From assembly GCF_004798585.1 (NCBI RefSeq), contig NZ_PPXQ01000002.1, forward strand, positions 186,001 through 250,000: 64,000 bases of DNA. The letters are read 5' to 3'. This DNA is from Massilia sp. Mn16-1_5 (GTDB lineage: Bacteria; Pseudomonadota; Gammaproteobacteria; Burkholderiales; Burkholderiaceae_D). The position numbers and the translations under genes are program-made. Positions 7,294 through 18,157 of this stretch are shown here, piece by piece. Within the stretch, counting starts at the first letter, position 1; each line of letters begins with the position of its first letter. The notes beneath the pieces are model-generated. The model was not told where the DNA came from. It searched no databases and saw only the letters and a list, made by a program, of their open reading frames with translations.

Positions 7294-9177
7294 GTGTCCG
7301 ATACCGCTGTCGCACCTCCCCCCGCGCCCGCCGCGCGCTTTGCCCCGGCCGGCCCGGAGCATTGCATCGACCGTCGTCCCGACGGCGTCTACGCCGATCC
7401 GGCCGTACTCGGCACCACGGTGCTGGCCGCCATCGACAGTATCCTGCGCTCCGGTAACATCCTCAGCGGCATCGATTACCCGGTCCTGATCAAGGCGCTG
7501 TTTGGCACCGGTCCGGCCCTGCCGGCCGGTCCCGACGGCCGGCCGCTGGTGCGCCTGGCCAGCGACATCGTGCCTTTCAACCAGCAGCGCCGCAGCCTGT
7601 ACCGCTCGGTGAAGATCGCCGGCGGCGAAGCCGAATACTGCTTCGAGCCCGTGTTCCTGGCAGGTCCGGGCGGCGAGGCCGAGATCCCGACCCAGCTCGA
7701 CCTCGACGAATTCGTGGCCGACATGTGGCTCAAGGGCATCCGCTTCGGCATCGACCTGGCCAGCGTGCGCGCCGGTATCGCCAATCCGTCGCTGGGGCGG
7801 GTCGTGGTGGCGCGCCGGCTCGAGCCGGAAGCGGGCGTGGACGCGACCGTGGTCGAGGTCTCGGACGACATTCACCGCAGCGACGCGCCGCGCCAGCTGT
7901 CGAACGGCAAGCTCGACCTGATGTCCTTCCAGAACCGCTTCCCGCAGGTGCAGGGCGGCACGCGCCTGCTGCAGAAGCTGCCCACGAAAGAAGGCAAGCC
8001 CGGCTTCGAATTGTCGGGCATCCGGATCGAACCGGCGGCGCCGCGCGACCTCGACTTTTCGACCTATGCCGGCGACGGCACCCGCGTCGAGAAAGGCGCG
8101 GACGGCGAATACCTGGTCGCGGCGCGCACCGGCTACCTGAACGTCGACCCGAAGACGCACAGCATCGCAGTGGGCGACAAGATCGTCAGCCGCGACGGCG
8201 TCAGCGCCAGGACGACCGGCAACCTGCAGCTCACCGGCGACTACGAGGAATTCGGCGACGTGCAGGAAAAGCGCATCGTCGAAGGCAACGGCATCACCGT
8301 GCACGGCGACGTCTACGGCGAGATCCATTCGCGCGGCGGCATGGTGCGCCTGCGCGCCAACCTGGTCGGCGGCAGCGCCCACAACGCGCGCGGCGACATC
8401 CAGGTCGACGGCGTGACGGCGAACGCGGTGCTGCAGGCATTGGGGGGTACCGTGACCTTGCAGCGTGCCGAGAACTGCGTCGTCTCCGGCACCCGGGTGC
8501 GCATCGAGCATGCGGTCAACTGCGACATCATCGCCGACGAGGTCTCGATCGGGAGCGCCGAAGGCTGCGCCCTGGCCGCGCGCCGCATCAAGGTCGACAG
8601 CACGGCGCCCTGGCGCGAGAGCGACATGCTGGTGCTGGTCCTGGCGGCCGATTGCAGCCGCATCGACGAGGTACTGGAACAGATCGGCGCGCGACTGCGG
8701 CAGTTCGAGGCGGCCGGCGCGCGCCACAAGGCGACACTGGCCGAACTGTGCGCCAAGCCCGCGGTGCGCAAGTACCTGGAGATCGCCGGTCGCGTGCGCA
8801 GCGGCGAGATGAGCCTGACCCCGGCCCAGGCCCAGCAGTTCAAGCAGATGGGCCAGGCGGTCGCTCCCGACCTGCAGAAGATCGGCGAGGTCTCGGCGGC
8901 GCGCAAGGCGGTCGACGCCGAACACGCCGAAGGCCAGGCGCTGCTGGCCCGCTTCACCGCCCAGCGCGCCGAGCGCGTGGCCGGCAGCGAGGTGACGCTG
9001 CGCCTGCTACAAGGGGAGACCCAGGTACGCCTGCTGCCTTTCGATCCGGACGACGCCTGCTTCTACGACTTGCCGGTCCGCGAAATCAAGGCGCGCCTGC
9101 ACGGGAATGCCGGCACGGTGCTGCATGCCGCGGCTGCGGGCAGCTACGCCTGGGGCGGTGCCGACCCGATCGTGTAA
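7294..9177 (+). CDS. FapA-like DUF342 polymerising protein
   Basis: A 627-residue protein of the FapA/DUF342 family (flagellar assembly protein A-like). The middle (about 250-440) is a glycine- and valine-rich beta-helix-type region with repeated short strands (NLQLTGDYEE, GNGITVHGDVYGEI, GDIQVDGV, RIEHAVNCDIIADEVSIG), typical of DUF342. The C-terminal third is helical and coiled. The GTG at 7294 is preceded by GGAGCAGGAAC. The orphan CheW gene follows 86 bases downstream on the same strand, suggesting a link to signalling. The biochemical role of bacterial DUF342 proteins is largely undefined. Confidence 0.8.
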   Translation: MSDTAVAPPPAPAARFAPAGPEHCIDRRPDGVYADPAVLGTTVLAAIDSILRSGNILSGIDYPVLIKALFGTGPALPAGPDGRPLVRLASDIVPFNQQRRSLYRSVKIAGGEAEYCFEPVFLAGPGGEAEIPTQLDLDEFVADMWLKGIRFGIDLASVRAGIANPSLGRVVVARRLEPEAGVDATVVEVSDDIHRSDAPRQLSNGKLDLMSFQNRFPQVQGGTRLLQKLPTKEGKPGFELSGIRIEPAAPRDLDFSTYAGDGTRVEKGADGEYLVAARTGYLNVDPKTHSIAVGDKIVSRDGVSARTTGNLQLTGDYEEFGDVQEKRIVEGNGITVHGDVYGEIHSRGGMVRLRANLVGGSAHNARGDIQVDGVTANAVLQALGGTVTLQRAENCVVSGTRVRIEHAVNCDIIADEVSIGSAEGCALAARRIKVDSTAPWRESDMLVLVLAADCSRIDEVLEQIGARLRQFEAAGARHKATLAELCAKPAVRKYLEIAGRVRSGEMSLTPAQAQQFKQMGQAVAPDLQKIGEVSAARKAVDAEHAEGQALLARFTAQRAERVAGSEVTLRLLQGETQVRLLPFDPDDACFYDLPVREIKARLHGNAGTVLHAAAAGSYAWGGADPIV

Positions 9178-9263
9178 TGATGGTGTAAGGAAAGATTGAC
9201 TGCTCTCAACGAGGGCAGAGGGGCCAGGGCCTAGCATGATGACTGTTACCGAAAGGAATCATC

Positions 9264-9740
9264 ATGCACAAGGACATCATGGCATTTTCACCGGCACCCA
9301 ACCAGTTCCTGAGCTTCAAGCTCGGCGGTCTCGAATACGGACTCGATTTCGGCAAGGTGCAGGAGTTGCGCATCCTGAAGTCGCTCGAACGTTTCGCCGC
9401 CGACGGCGCGCTCGTCGAGGGCGTGGCCGTGTCGCGCGGCGTGATCATGCCCATCGTCGACATGCGCGCCGCCTTCTGCGGCCACCCGGTCGAAACCAAG
9501 CCGACTACCGACGTGATCATCCTCAAACTGTCGACCTGCGTGATGGGCATGGTGGTCGACGGCGTGACCGACGTGGTGACCCTGCTGCCGGAACAGATTT
9601 CGCCGATCCCCGGCGCCGACGGCGGCGCGATCGACTACCTGATCGGGCTGGGGGTGACGGAGGGGCGCAGGCTGATCCTGGTCGACATCGACCGCTTGAT
9701 GTCAATCGACAAAAAGAACAGCCAGCGCCAGGTGGCGTGA
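9264..9740 (+). CDS. Orphan CheW-domain protein
   Basis: A 158-residue single-domain CheW, the adaptor that couples chemoreceptors to the CheA kinase. The fold signature runs from FLSFKLGGLEYGLDF through VSRGVIMPIVDMRAAF and VVDGVTDVVTL to LILVDIDRL. The ribosome site AAGGAATC precedes the ATG at 9264; a second in-frame ATG at 9279 is also possible. It is separate from the main che operon, which has its own CheW at 43327, and follows the FapA-like gene. It may serve a different receptor/kinase array or a c-di-GMP-linked system. Confidence 0.88.
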   Translation: MHKDIMAFSPAPNQFLSFKLGGLEYGLDFGKVQELRILKSLERFAADGALVEGVAVSRGVIMPIVDMRAAFCGHPVETKPTTDVIILKLSTCVMGMVVDGVTDVVTLLPEQISPIPGADGGAIDYLIGLGVTEGRRLILVDIDRLMSIDKKNSQRQVA

Positions 9741-9759
9741 GCACGTTGTCGACGTATCC

Positions 9760-9795
9760 GCGCCCACCGATTCACACCGCCAGTAGGGTGGGCGC
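9760..9795. repeat. Intergenic palindrome family copy 2 (short)
   Basis: Arms GCGCCCACC (9760-9768) and GGTGGGCGC (9787-9795) flank an 18-base loop; the right side continues with the core GTAGGGTGGGCGCC shared with the copy at 2390. It lies between the convergent cheW-like and ABC-F genes. The outer arms are degraded compared with the perfect copies. Confidence 0.75.
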
Positions 9796-9811
9796 CCCGA
9801 GCCCACCGCTT

Positions 9812-11803
9812 TTACGCAGCCAGGCCTTCCAGCTGCTCCTGCAACTCCAGCCACTCGTTCTCCAGCGTGCCCAGGTCACGCGCGCAGAAGGCCTGGTCGG
9901 CAACCAGGTTCTTCAGCTCTTCCTTCTTGTCCGCTTCGTAGATGCCTGAATCGAGCAAGCGCGCATCGATGTCGGCCTTCTTTGCATTCAGCTTGGCCAT
10001 CTGCTCCTCGATGCGCTTGATGCGGTTCTCGATCGGCTTCTTCAGCGCGGCCATGCGCTGGCGCTCTTCGGCGTCCAGGCGCTTTTGCTCCTTGCGGTCG
10101 ACGGTCGGCACGGGCGCTGCCGCGACGGCGGCGGGTGCGGCGGCCTTGGCTGCCGGCTTGGCGCCCGGCAGGGCCTCGTTGCCTTTGCCCAGCTTGGTCT
10201 GGAACAGCCATTCCTTGTAGTCGTCCAGGTCGCCGTCGAAAGGCTGCAGGCGGCCGTCGGCGACGATGATGAACTGGTCGGTCGTCGCGCGCAGCAGGTG
10301 GCGGTCGTGCGAGACCACGACCAGCGTGCCTTCGAACTGCGCCAGCGCCATGGTCAGCGCCTCGCGCGTTTCCAAGTCTAAGTGGTTCGTCGGTTCGTCC
10401 AGCAGCAGCAAATTAGGACGCTGCCAGACGATCAAGGCCAGCGCCAGGCGCGCCTTTTCGCCGCCCGAGAAGGGCGCGATCGGGCTCGTGACCATGGTGC
10501 CCGGGAAGTTGAAGCTGCCCAGGAAGTTGCGCAGCTCCTGCTCGCGCACGGTCGGCGCGATCTTCGCCAGGTGCCACAGCGGCGACTCGTCGTGGCGCAG
10601 CATCTCGACCTGGTGCTGCGCAAAATAGCCGATCGACAGGCCCTTGCCGAGGGTGGCGTGGCCGGTCAGCGGCGCCAGTTCGCCGGCGATGGTTTTGATG
10701 AGCGTCGATTTGCCGGCACCGTTCACGCCGAGCAGGCCGATCCGCTGGCCGATCTGCAGCGAGAAGTTGACGCGGCTGACGATGGTCTTGCCGCCGACCT
10801 TGTCGCCGTGGGCATCGAGCAGCGGATAGCCGGCGTCCACGTCTTCCATCACCAGCAGCGGATTCGGTGCGGCCAGCGGCTCGCGGAATTCAAACGAGAA
10901 TTCGGCGGCCGCGCGCAGCGGCGCCAGTTCTTCCATCTTGGCCAGCGCCTTCATGCGGCTCTGGGCCTGGCGCGCCTTGGTGGCTTTCGCCTTGAAGCGG
11001 TTGATGAAGGATTCCAGGTGGGCCTTGGCGCGCTGCTGTTTTTCGAGAGCGCTGGCCGCCAGCACCATCGCGGCGGCGCGCTGGCGTTCGAAGGACGAGT
11101 AGTTGCCCGAGTAGCGCTTGAGCTTCTGTTCGTCGATATGGACGATCACGTTGACGATCTCGTCGAGGAAATCGCGGTCGTGCGAGATGATGATCAGGGT
11201 GCCGGGATAGCGTTTCAGCCAGTCTTCCAGCCAGATGATCGCATCCAGGTCCAGGTGGTTGGTCGGTTCGTCCAGCAGCAGCAGGTCGGAAGGACACATC
11301 AGCGCCTGCGCCAGGTTCAGGCGCATGCGCCAGCCGCCCGAGAAGCTCGCCACCGGCTGCTGCATCTGCTCGAGCGAAAAGCCCAGGCCCAGCAGCAGCT
11401 GCTCGGCGCGCGACTGTACGGTATAGGCGTCGGCGTCCGCCAGCGCGCTGTGCACGTGGCCCATCGCGATGCCGTTTTCCTGGGTGTGCTCGGCCGCTTC
11501 CAGGCTTTCCAGTTCGGCCTGCAGGCGGCGCAGGTTGACGTCGCCGTCGATTGCGTACTCGAGGGCAGGGCGGTCCAGCGCCGGCGTCTCCTGCGCCACG
11601 TAGGCCATGCGCCACTTGGCGGGGAAATCGATCTCGCCCTGGTCGGCATGCAGTTCGCCGCGCAGCATGGCGAACAGGCTGGATTTGCCGGCGCCGTTGG
11701 CGCCGATCAGGCCGATCTTGTCGCCGGGGTTCAGGGTCAGGTCGGCGCCTTCCAGCAGCGGCTTGGTGCCGCGCATCAGGCTGACGTTCAGGAAGCGGAT
11801 CAT
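9812..11803 (-). CDS. ABC-F family ATPase, YheS type
   Basis: A soluble protein of 663 residues with two ABC ATPase domains, no membrane segment and a charged C-terminal coiled coil, as expected for ABC-F ribosome-associated factors. Walker A motifs are GANGAGKSS and GVNGAGKST. Signatures SGGWRMRLNLAQAL and SGGEKARLALAL each precede LLLLDEPTNHLDL. Both halves are catalytically intact. The N-terminus and the phrase ALEYAIDGD match the YheS subgroup better than Uup. The family acts on ribosomal E-site function or translation stalling. It is the last gene of a minus-strand run, 19 bases after prmB. Confidence 0.92.
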   Translation of the reverse strand: MIRFLNVSLMRGTKPLLEGADLTLNPGDKIGLIGANGAGKSSLFAMLRGELHADQGEIDFPAKWRMAYVAQETPALDRPALEYAIDGDVNLRRLQAELESLEAAEHTQENGIAMGHVHSALADADAYTVQSRAEQLLLGLGFSLEQMQQPVASFSGGWRMRLNLAQALMCPSDLLLLDEPTNHLDLDAIIWLEDWLKRYPGTLIIISHDRDFLDEIVNVIVHIDEQKLKRYSGNYSSFERQRAAAMVLAASALEKQQRAKAHLESFINRFKAKATKARQAQSRMKALAKMEELAPLRAAAEFSFEFREPLAAPNPLLVMEDVDAGYPLLDAHGDKVGGKTIVSRVNFSLQIGQRIGLLGVNGAGKSTLIKTIAGELAPLTGHATLGKGLSIGYFAQHQVEMLRHDESPLWHLAKIAPTVREQELRNFLGSFNFPGTMVTSPIAPFSGGEKARLALALIVWQRPNLLLLDEPTNHLDLETREALTMALAQFEGTLVVVSHDRHLLRATTDQFIIVADGRLQPFDGDLDDYKEWLFQTKLGKGNEALPGAKPAAKAAAPAAVAAAPVPTVDRKEQKRLDAEERQRMAALKKPIENRIKRIEEQMAKLNAKKADIDARLLDSGIYEADKKEELKNLVADQAFCARDLGTLENEWLELQEQLEGLAA

Positions 11804-11822
11804 GCGGTATCTATTCTCGGGC

Positions 11823-12713
11823 TTAAGCGTTTTGCAGCTGTTCGGCGGTCAGCAGGAACACTGCATCGTCGCCGGCGCTGGTGGTGAGCCAGGTCAAGCC
11901 CAGGTGGCCGAAGGCGGCTTCCGCGTATTCGGCTTCGTTGCCGATCTCGACCACCAGGATGCCTTCCGGCGTCAGGCGTTCGGCGGCGCCGGCCACGATC
12001 TTGCGCACCAGGTCCATGCCATCGAGGCCGCCGTGCAGGGCGATCTGCGGCTCGCGCAGGTATTCCGGCGGGAGTTTGCTCATCGAGTCGGCGTTCACGT
12101 AGGGCGGATTGGTGACGATCAGGTCGTACTTCTTGAACGGGACGTTCTCGTACAGGTCGGACTCGATCGGGTTCACGCGGCCTTCCAGCTTGTAGTCGCG
12201 GATGTTCCGCTCGGCGACCGCCAGCGCATCCTTCGAGATATCGACCGCGTCGACCACGGCGTTCTGGTAGACGTCGGCCATCATGATCGCCAGGCAGCCC
12301 GAACCCGTGCACAGTTCGAGCACGTTCTCCACGCTGAACGGGTCGGTCACCCAGGGACTGAAGAAGTTCGGGATCAGCTCGGCGATGAAGGAGCGCGGCA
12401 CCAGCACGCGCTCGTCGACGTAGAAGGCGTAGGTGCCGAGCCAGGCCTCGTTGGTGATGTAGGCGGCCGGCACGCGCTCGCTCGTGCGGCGCTCGATCAC
12501 GGCCAGCACCTGCAGCACTTCTTCCGGCAGCAGTTTCGCATCGAGGAAGGGATCGAGGCGGTCGAGGGGCAGCTTCAGGGTGTGCAGGACCAGGTAGGCC
12601 GCTTCGTCGAAGGCTTCGGCGCTGCCGTGGCCGAAGAACAGCTTGGCCGCATTGAAGCGGGAAACGGCATAGCGCAGCAGGTCGCGCGGGGTGCTGAAAG
12701 GTGTCGTGGTCAT
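11823..12713 (-). CDS. prmB: Ribosomal protein L3 N5-glutamine methyltransferase PrmB
   Basis: A SAM-dependent methyltransferase (296 residues) of the HemK/PrmB family that methylates a glutamine of ribosomal protein L3. The ATG at 12713 follows GAGAACAAC. The N-terminal helical domain is followed by the SAM-binding ELCTGSGCLAIM and the substrate-binding NPPY motif (IVTNPPYVNADS), which defines glutamine methyltransferases of this group. PrmB rather than PrmC is supported by the overall sequence and by its position downstream of dapE. The longer open frame extending upstream is dapE in the wrong frame. Confidence 0.92.
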   Translation of the reverse strand: MTTTPFSTPRDLLRYAVSRFNAAKLFFGHGSAEAFDEAAYLVLHTLKLPLDRLDPFLDAKLLPEEVLQVLAVIERRTSERVPAAYITNEAWLGTYAFYVDERVLVPRSFIAELIPNFFSPWVTDPFSVENVLELCTGSGCLAIMMADVYQNAVVDAVDISKDALAVAERNIRDYKLEGRVNPIESDLYENVPFKKYDLIVTNPPYVNADSMSKLPPEYLREPQIALHGGLDGMDLVRKIVAGAAERLTPEGILVVEIGNEAEYAEAAFGHLGLTWLTTSAGDDAVFLLTAEQLQNA

Positions 12714-12733
12714 GTTGTTCTCGCGTGTTCTGG

Positions 12734-14226
<1,493 letters not shown>

Positions 14227-14418
14227 GGGCGTCAATCAGTCGAGGCAAGGAAGCTTGCCGCATGCGCAGTAAATCGGGAAGGGCGGAAGGATAGCATATG
14301 CCCATCCGGGGCGGAGATGTCGCACACGGGGCATGCAGATACCGAACTGCCGGGCAGCGCGGATGTCTTAGGGGGAGGAGCCGCATGCCGCGGCCCCTTT
14401 ACCGAAAGGAGCTCCGCC

Positions 14419-14733
14419 ATGAAAGTCATGCGAAGTTTACCGATTGCGCTGGCCGCTGCGCTTGCCTTGCTGATGTCCGGCTGCGCCACCGAGTATTACC
14501 ACACGCCCCACGAAATGGCCGATGTATACGGGACGTATCCGCTCTCCGACGGCGACACGCTGCGCATCGAGAAGATGGGCAACCGCGCCTTTGCACGGCT
14601 GAATGGCGCCGAGCCGGTGCGCCTGACTTCGGTCGGGCCGCTCGAATTCGTCACGCAGGACCAGTCGTTGCACCTGCAGTTCGAACCGCTGCCCTTTACG
14701 ACCGAGGTGACGGTGGAACGGCTCAGGTATTGA
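14419..14733 (+). CDS. Small lipoprotein
   Basis: A 104-residue predicted lipoprotein. The ATG at 14419 follows GAAAGGAGCT, a strong ribosome site. A signal peptide ends in the lipobox LMSG-C, so the mature protein starts with a lipidated cysteine followed by ATEYYHTPHE. The rest is a small, probably beta-rich domain with no recognised family. It is the only plus-strand gene within the dap block and converges on the pilus-ATPase gene, with their 3' ends overlapping by 11 bases (14723-14733). Function unknown. Confidence 0.8.
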   Translation: MKVMRSLPIALAAALALLMSGCATEYYHTPHEMADVYGTYPLSDGDTLRIEKMGNRAFARLNGAEPVRLTSVGPLEFVTQDQSLHLQFEPLPFTTEVTVERLRY

Positions 14734-15862
14734 GGGTGAACTCGGTGAAGGAGGCTTCCGGCGGCTCGTCCTTCTTGTTGGCGGCCTCCTGCGCTCCCTG
14801 CGCCGGCCCGTTGTTGAGCAGCCAGAGCAAATTTGTCGCCGAGTCGGCGTTCGCCAGCGCCTCGTCCTGGGTGACGAGGCCGGCCTGCACCAGCGCGAGC
14901 AGCGCGCCTTCGAAGGATTGCGAACCGGGCGAGAGGCTCTTGTCCATCGCTTCCTTGATCTGGCTGAGTTCACCCTTTTCGATCAGGTCGGCGATGTAGC
15001 GGGTGTTGAGCATGACTTCCACCGCCGGCTGGCGCGTGCCGCCGGCGGCCGCTTTCACCAGGCGCTGCGAGACGATCGCGCGCGTGGCCGACGCCAGGTC
15101 CTGCAACAGGGCGGGGCGGTTCTCGACCGGGTAGAAGCCGATGATGCGGTTCAGCGCGTTGTAGCTGTTGTTGGCGTGCAGGGTGGCCACCACCAGGTGG
15201 CCCGACTGGGCATAGGCCAGCGCCGCGCCCATGGTCGCCTGGTCACGGATTTCGCCGATCAGGATCACGTCTGGCGCTTGACGCAGGCTGTTGCGCAGGG
15301 CCAGCTCGAAGTCGAGGGCATCGCTGCCGATCTCGCGCTGGTTGACGATCGATTTCTTGTTCTTGAAGAGGTACTCGATCGGGTCTTCCAGGGTCAGGAT
15401 GTGGCCGGTGCGCTGTTCGTTGCGGTAGTCGAGCATCGACGCGATGGTGGTCGACTTGCCGGAACCGGTCGCGCCCACGACCAGCAGCAGGCCGCGCTTT
15501 TCCATGATCAGTTCCGCCAGTACCGGCGGCAGGCCGAGCTCGCCCAGCGGCGGGATCGTGGCCGGCACGAAGCGGAACACGGCCGAGACGCTGCCGCGCT
15601 GGCGGAAAGCGGACAGGCGGAAGCGCCCCAGATTCGGCACGGAGATGCCGGTATTGAGTTCGTTGCTGCGGTTTAGTTCTTCCAGCTGTTCGGGCGTCGT
15701 GACTTCGTTCAGCAGCGAATCGATGTTGTCGCGGTCGAGCTTGTGCTGGTTGATCGGGATGAGGTTCCCGTTGATCTTGATGTGGACGGGAGAATTCACG
15801 GCGAAGAACATGTCCGACGCGTTTTTTTCTTTCATGAGCTGGAACAGGCGGTCCATGGCCAT
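14723..15862 (-). CDS. PilT/PilU family type IV pilus retraction ATPase
   Basis: A 379-residue hexameric secretion ATPase. The ATG at 15862 is preceded by GGGAGAACACC; the longer open frame upstream runs into an intergenic palindrome. Features are the N-terminal PAS-like fold (MAMDRLFQLMKEKNASD), Walker A GATGSGKST, the Asp box TLEDPIEYLF, Walker B-type VILIGEIRD and the His box HLVVATLHANN. The sequence is closer to PilU than to canonical PilT. No other pilus gene is nearby. Its location between dapD and the yffB-dapE pair is not functionally explained. Confidence 0.9.
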   Translation of the reverse strand: MAMDRLFQLMKEKNASDMFFAVNSPVHIKINGNLIPINQHKLDRDNIDSLLNEVTTPEQLEELNRSNELNTGISVPNLGRFRLSAFRQRGSVSAVFRFVPATIPPLGELGLPPVLAELIMEKRGLLLVVGATGSGKSTTIASMLDYRNEQRTGHILTLEDPIEYLFKNKKSIVNQREIGSDALDFELALRNSLRQAPDVILIGEIRDQATMGAALAYAQSGHLVVATLHANNSYNALNRIIGFYPVENRPALLQDLASATRAIVSQRLVKAAAGGTRQPAVEVMLNTRYIADLIEKGELSQIKEAMDKSLSPGSQSFEGALLALVQAGLVTQDEALANADSATNLLWLLNNGPAQGAQEAANKKDEPPEASFTEFTLNT

Positions 15863-15910
15863 GTGGTGTTCTCCCGGGTGGTGCGATGTTGTGTGATGAA
15901 TCAGCGGCCG

Positions 15911-15998
15911 GTTGAACGCGTGTGCGGGAGACCCGCCCACCCTACGTCCCTTCGATCAAGGATGTAGGGTGGGCGGGTTCCCCGCCCACGCGTTCAAC
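15911..15998. repeat. 35-bp near-perfect inverted repeat, palindrome family copy 3
   Basis: Arms 15911-15945 and 15964-15998 are reverse complements with three mismatches and an 18-base loop. The inner core is GTAGGGTGGGC as in the copy at 2390, but the outer arm differs (GTTGAACGCG). It lies between dapD and the downstream pilus ATPase gene on the same strand, so a terminator role there would split the dap run. Confidence 0.9.
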
Positions 15999-16024
15999 GC
16001 ACGTTCAATCCGTCGAAACGGAAA

Positions 16025-16852
16025 TCAGATCCCGCGCAGCAGCTCGTTGATGCCGGTCTTCGAGCGCGTCTGCGCATCCACGCGCTTGACGATCACGGCG
16101 CAGTACAGGCTGTACTTGCCGTCGGCCGAAGGCAGCGAACCGGATACCACGACCGAACCCGAAGGCACGCGGCCGTACGTCACTTCGCCCGTTTCGCGGT
16201 TGTAGATCTTGGTCGACTGGCCGATGTACACGCCCATCGAGATCACCGAGTTCTCTTCGACGATCACGCCTTCGACGATTTCCGAACGGGCGCCGATGAA
16301 GCAGTTGTCTTCGATGATGGTCGGGTTGGCCTGCATCGGCTCCAGTACGCCGCCGATGCCGACGCCGCCCGACAGGTGGACGTTCTTGCCGATCTGAGCG
16401 CAGGAACCGACGGTGGCCCAGGTGTCGACCATGGTGCCTTCATCGACGTAGGCGCCGATGTTGACGTAGGACGGCATCAGCACCACGTTCTTGCCGATGA
16501 AGGAGCCGCGGCGCGCAACGGCCGGCGGCACCACGCGAAAGCCCCCCTTGGCGAAGTCGTCGGCCGTGTAGTTGGCGAACTTGGTCGGCACCTTGTCGTA
16601 GAACTGCATGCCGCCGCCACCTTCGACAGGCACGTTGTTCTCCAGGCGGAACGACAGCAGCACGGCCTTCTTGATCCACTGATTGACGATCCAGTCGCCG
16701 CCTTCCTTTTGCGCCACGCGCAGGGTGCCCGCGTCGAGGCCAGCCAGCACTTCGGCCACGGCGTTGCGCACGTCGGCCGGAGCGGTCGATGGGCTGAAGT
16801 CCGCGCGCTGTTCCCACGCGGTGTCGATGATGTTCTGGAGTTGTTGGGTCAT
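16025..16852 (-). CDS. dapD: Tetrahydrodipicolinate N-succinyltransferase DapD
   Basis: A 275-residue left-handed beta-helix (hexapeptide repeat) enzyme that succinylates tetrahydrodipicolinate with succinyl-CoA, committing to the succinylase branch of lysine/DAP synthesis. The length equals that of the E. coli enzyme. Hexapeptide turns are visible in [20 protein letters not shown] and [20 protein letters not shown]. It follows dapC by 18 bases on the same strand and is probably co-transcribed with it. Confidence 0.96.
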   Translation of the reverse strand: MTQQLQNIIDTAWEQRADFSPSTAPADVRNAVAEVLAGLDAGTLRVAQKEGGDWIVNQWIKKAVLLSFRLENNVPVEGGGGMQFYDKVPTKFANYTADDFAKGGFRVVPPAVARRGSFIGKNVVLMPSYVNIGAYVDEGTMVDTWATVGSCAQIGKNVHLSGGVGIGGVLEPMQANPTIIEDNCFIGARSEIVEGVIVEENSVISMGVYIGQSTKIYNRETGEVTYGRVPSGSVVVSGSLPSADGKYSLYCAVIVKRVDAQTRSKTGINELLRGI

Positions 16853-16870
16853 GATGGAATAATCTCGGTT

Positions 16871-18118
16871 TCAGGAATCTTTGCGCAGGGACTGGCAGAA
16901 CTGGACGATGCGATTGGCCGCTTCCAGCCCCTCGTCCACGCCCGCCACCAGCGCCATGCGGATGCGGTTGCGGCCCGGATTGGTCCCGTGCGCGTCGCGC
17001 GCGAGGTAGGATCCGGGCAGAACCGTCACATTATATTCGGCGTACAGCCGGCGTGCGAACTCGGTGTCCGACAAGCCGGTGCGGCGCACGTCGGCCCACA
17101 GGTAGAAGCCGGCGTCCGGCAGCTCGACGTCCATCACCTCGCGCAGCAGCGGGGTAATCAGGTGGAACTTTTCCTTGTACAGGTTGCGGTTGTCCTGCAC
17201 GTGGGCTTCGTCGCCCCAGGCCGCGATCGAGGCCGCCTGCACCACCGGCGACATCGCGCCGCCGCAGTAGGTGCGGTAGAGCAGGAATTTCTTCATCACG
17301 GCCGGGTCGCCGGCAACGAAGCCGGAGCGCATGCCCGGCACGTTCGAGCGCTTCGACAGGCTCGAGAACACGACCAGGTTGGTGTAGGCGTGGCGGCCCA
17401 GCTGGTGCGCCGCTTCCAGCGCGCCCAGCGGCGGGGTGGAGCCGGTGTAGATCTCGGAATAGCACTCATCGGCCGCGATCACGAAGCCGTGGCGGTCGGA
17501 CAGGGCGAACAGTTCGCGCCAGTCATCCAGGCTCAGGACGGCGCCGGTCGGATTGCCCGGCGAGCAGACATAGAGCAGCTGCACGCGCGTCCAGACCTCA
17601 TCGGGCACGGCATTGTAGTCGGGCGCGAAGTTGCGCGCCGGGTCCGAATTCACGAAATAGGGCGTGGCGCCGGCAAGGTAGGCCGCGCCTTCGTAGATCT
17701 GGTAGAACGGGTTCGGGCACAGCACCAGCGGATCCGGGCGGCCGGCGTCGATGACCGCATGGGCGATCGCAAACAGCGCCTCGCGCGAGCCGTTCACCGG
17801 CAGGATCATCGTGGCCGGATCGAGGGGCGGGATGCCGTAGCGGCGCTCCAGCCAGAGCGCAATCGCCGCGCGCAGCGGCTCGCTGCCGATCGTGCTCGGA
17901 TAGCTCGACAGGCCGGCCACCGCATGCATCAGCGCCTTTTCGATGAAGGGCGGCGTCGGATGCTTCGGCTCGCCGATGCCGAGGCTGATCGGCGCCAGCG
18001 CAGGATTGGGCGTCACGCCGGCGAACAGTTCGCGCAGCTTCTCAAAAGGGTAGGGGTGGAGTTTGTCGAGATTGGGATTCACGGCGGTCAGCAGTAAGCG
18101 CGATGCGAAAACGGCCAT
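16871..18118 (-). CDS. dapC: Succinyldiaminopimelate transaminase DapC
   Basis: A class I/II PLP aminotransferase that transfers an amino group from glutamate to N-succinyl-2-amino-6-oxopimelate. The fold shows VLCPNPFYQIYEGA, CSPGNPTGAVLSLDDW and the PLP lysine in FSSLSKRSNVPGMRSGF. The assigned ATG at 18118 gives 415 residues. A GTG at 18082 (giving NPNLDKLHPYPFEKL as N-terminus) fits related proteins better, but neither has a clear ribosome site. It is first in the minus-strand dapCD pair, and the 39-base gap to the AraC-type gene leaves little promoter space. Confidence 0.93.
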   Translation of the reverse strand: MAVFASRLLLTAVNPNLDKLHPYPFEKLRELFAGVTPNPALAPISLGIGEPKHPTPPFIEKALMHAVAGLSSYPSTIGSEPLRAAIALWLERRYGIPPLDPATMILPVNGSREALFAIAHAVIDAGRPDPLVLCPNPFYQIYEGAAYLAGATPYFVNSDPARNFAPDYNAVPDEVWTRVQLLYVCSPGNPTGAVLSLDDWRELFALSDRHGFVIAADECYSEIYTGSTPPLGALEAAHQLGRHAYTNLVVFSSLSKRSNVPGMRSGFVAGDPAVMKKFLLYRTYCGGAMSPVVQAASIAAWGDEAHVQDNRNLYKEKFHLITPLLREVMDVELPDAGFYLWADVRRTGLSDTEFARRLYAEYNVTVLPGSYLARDAHGTNPGRNRIRMALVAGVDEGLEAANRIVQFCQSLRKDS

Positions 18119-18157
18119 TATATGCCGATAAATCCGAGCGACGCGCAGGCTGCCCCG

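Noticed and set aside
10382..11887. Plus-strand open frame of 501 codons over the ABC-F gene
   Set aside because: Antisense shadow of an intact ABC-F protein with two Walker A motifs.
16376..18097. Plus-strand open frame of 573 codons over dapD and dapC
   Set aside because: Antisense shadow; dapC and dapD are complete on the minus strand.
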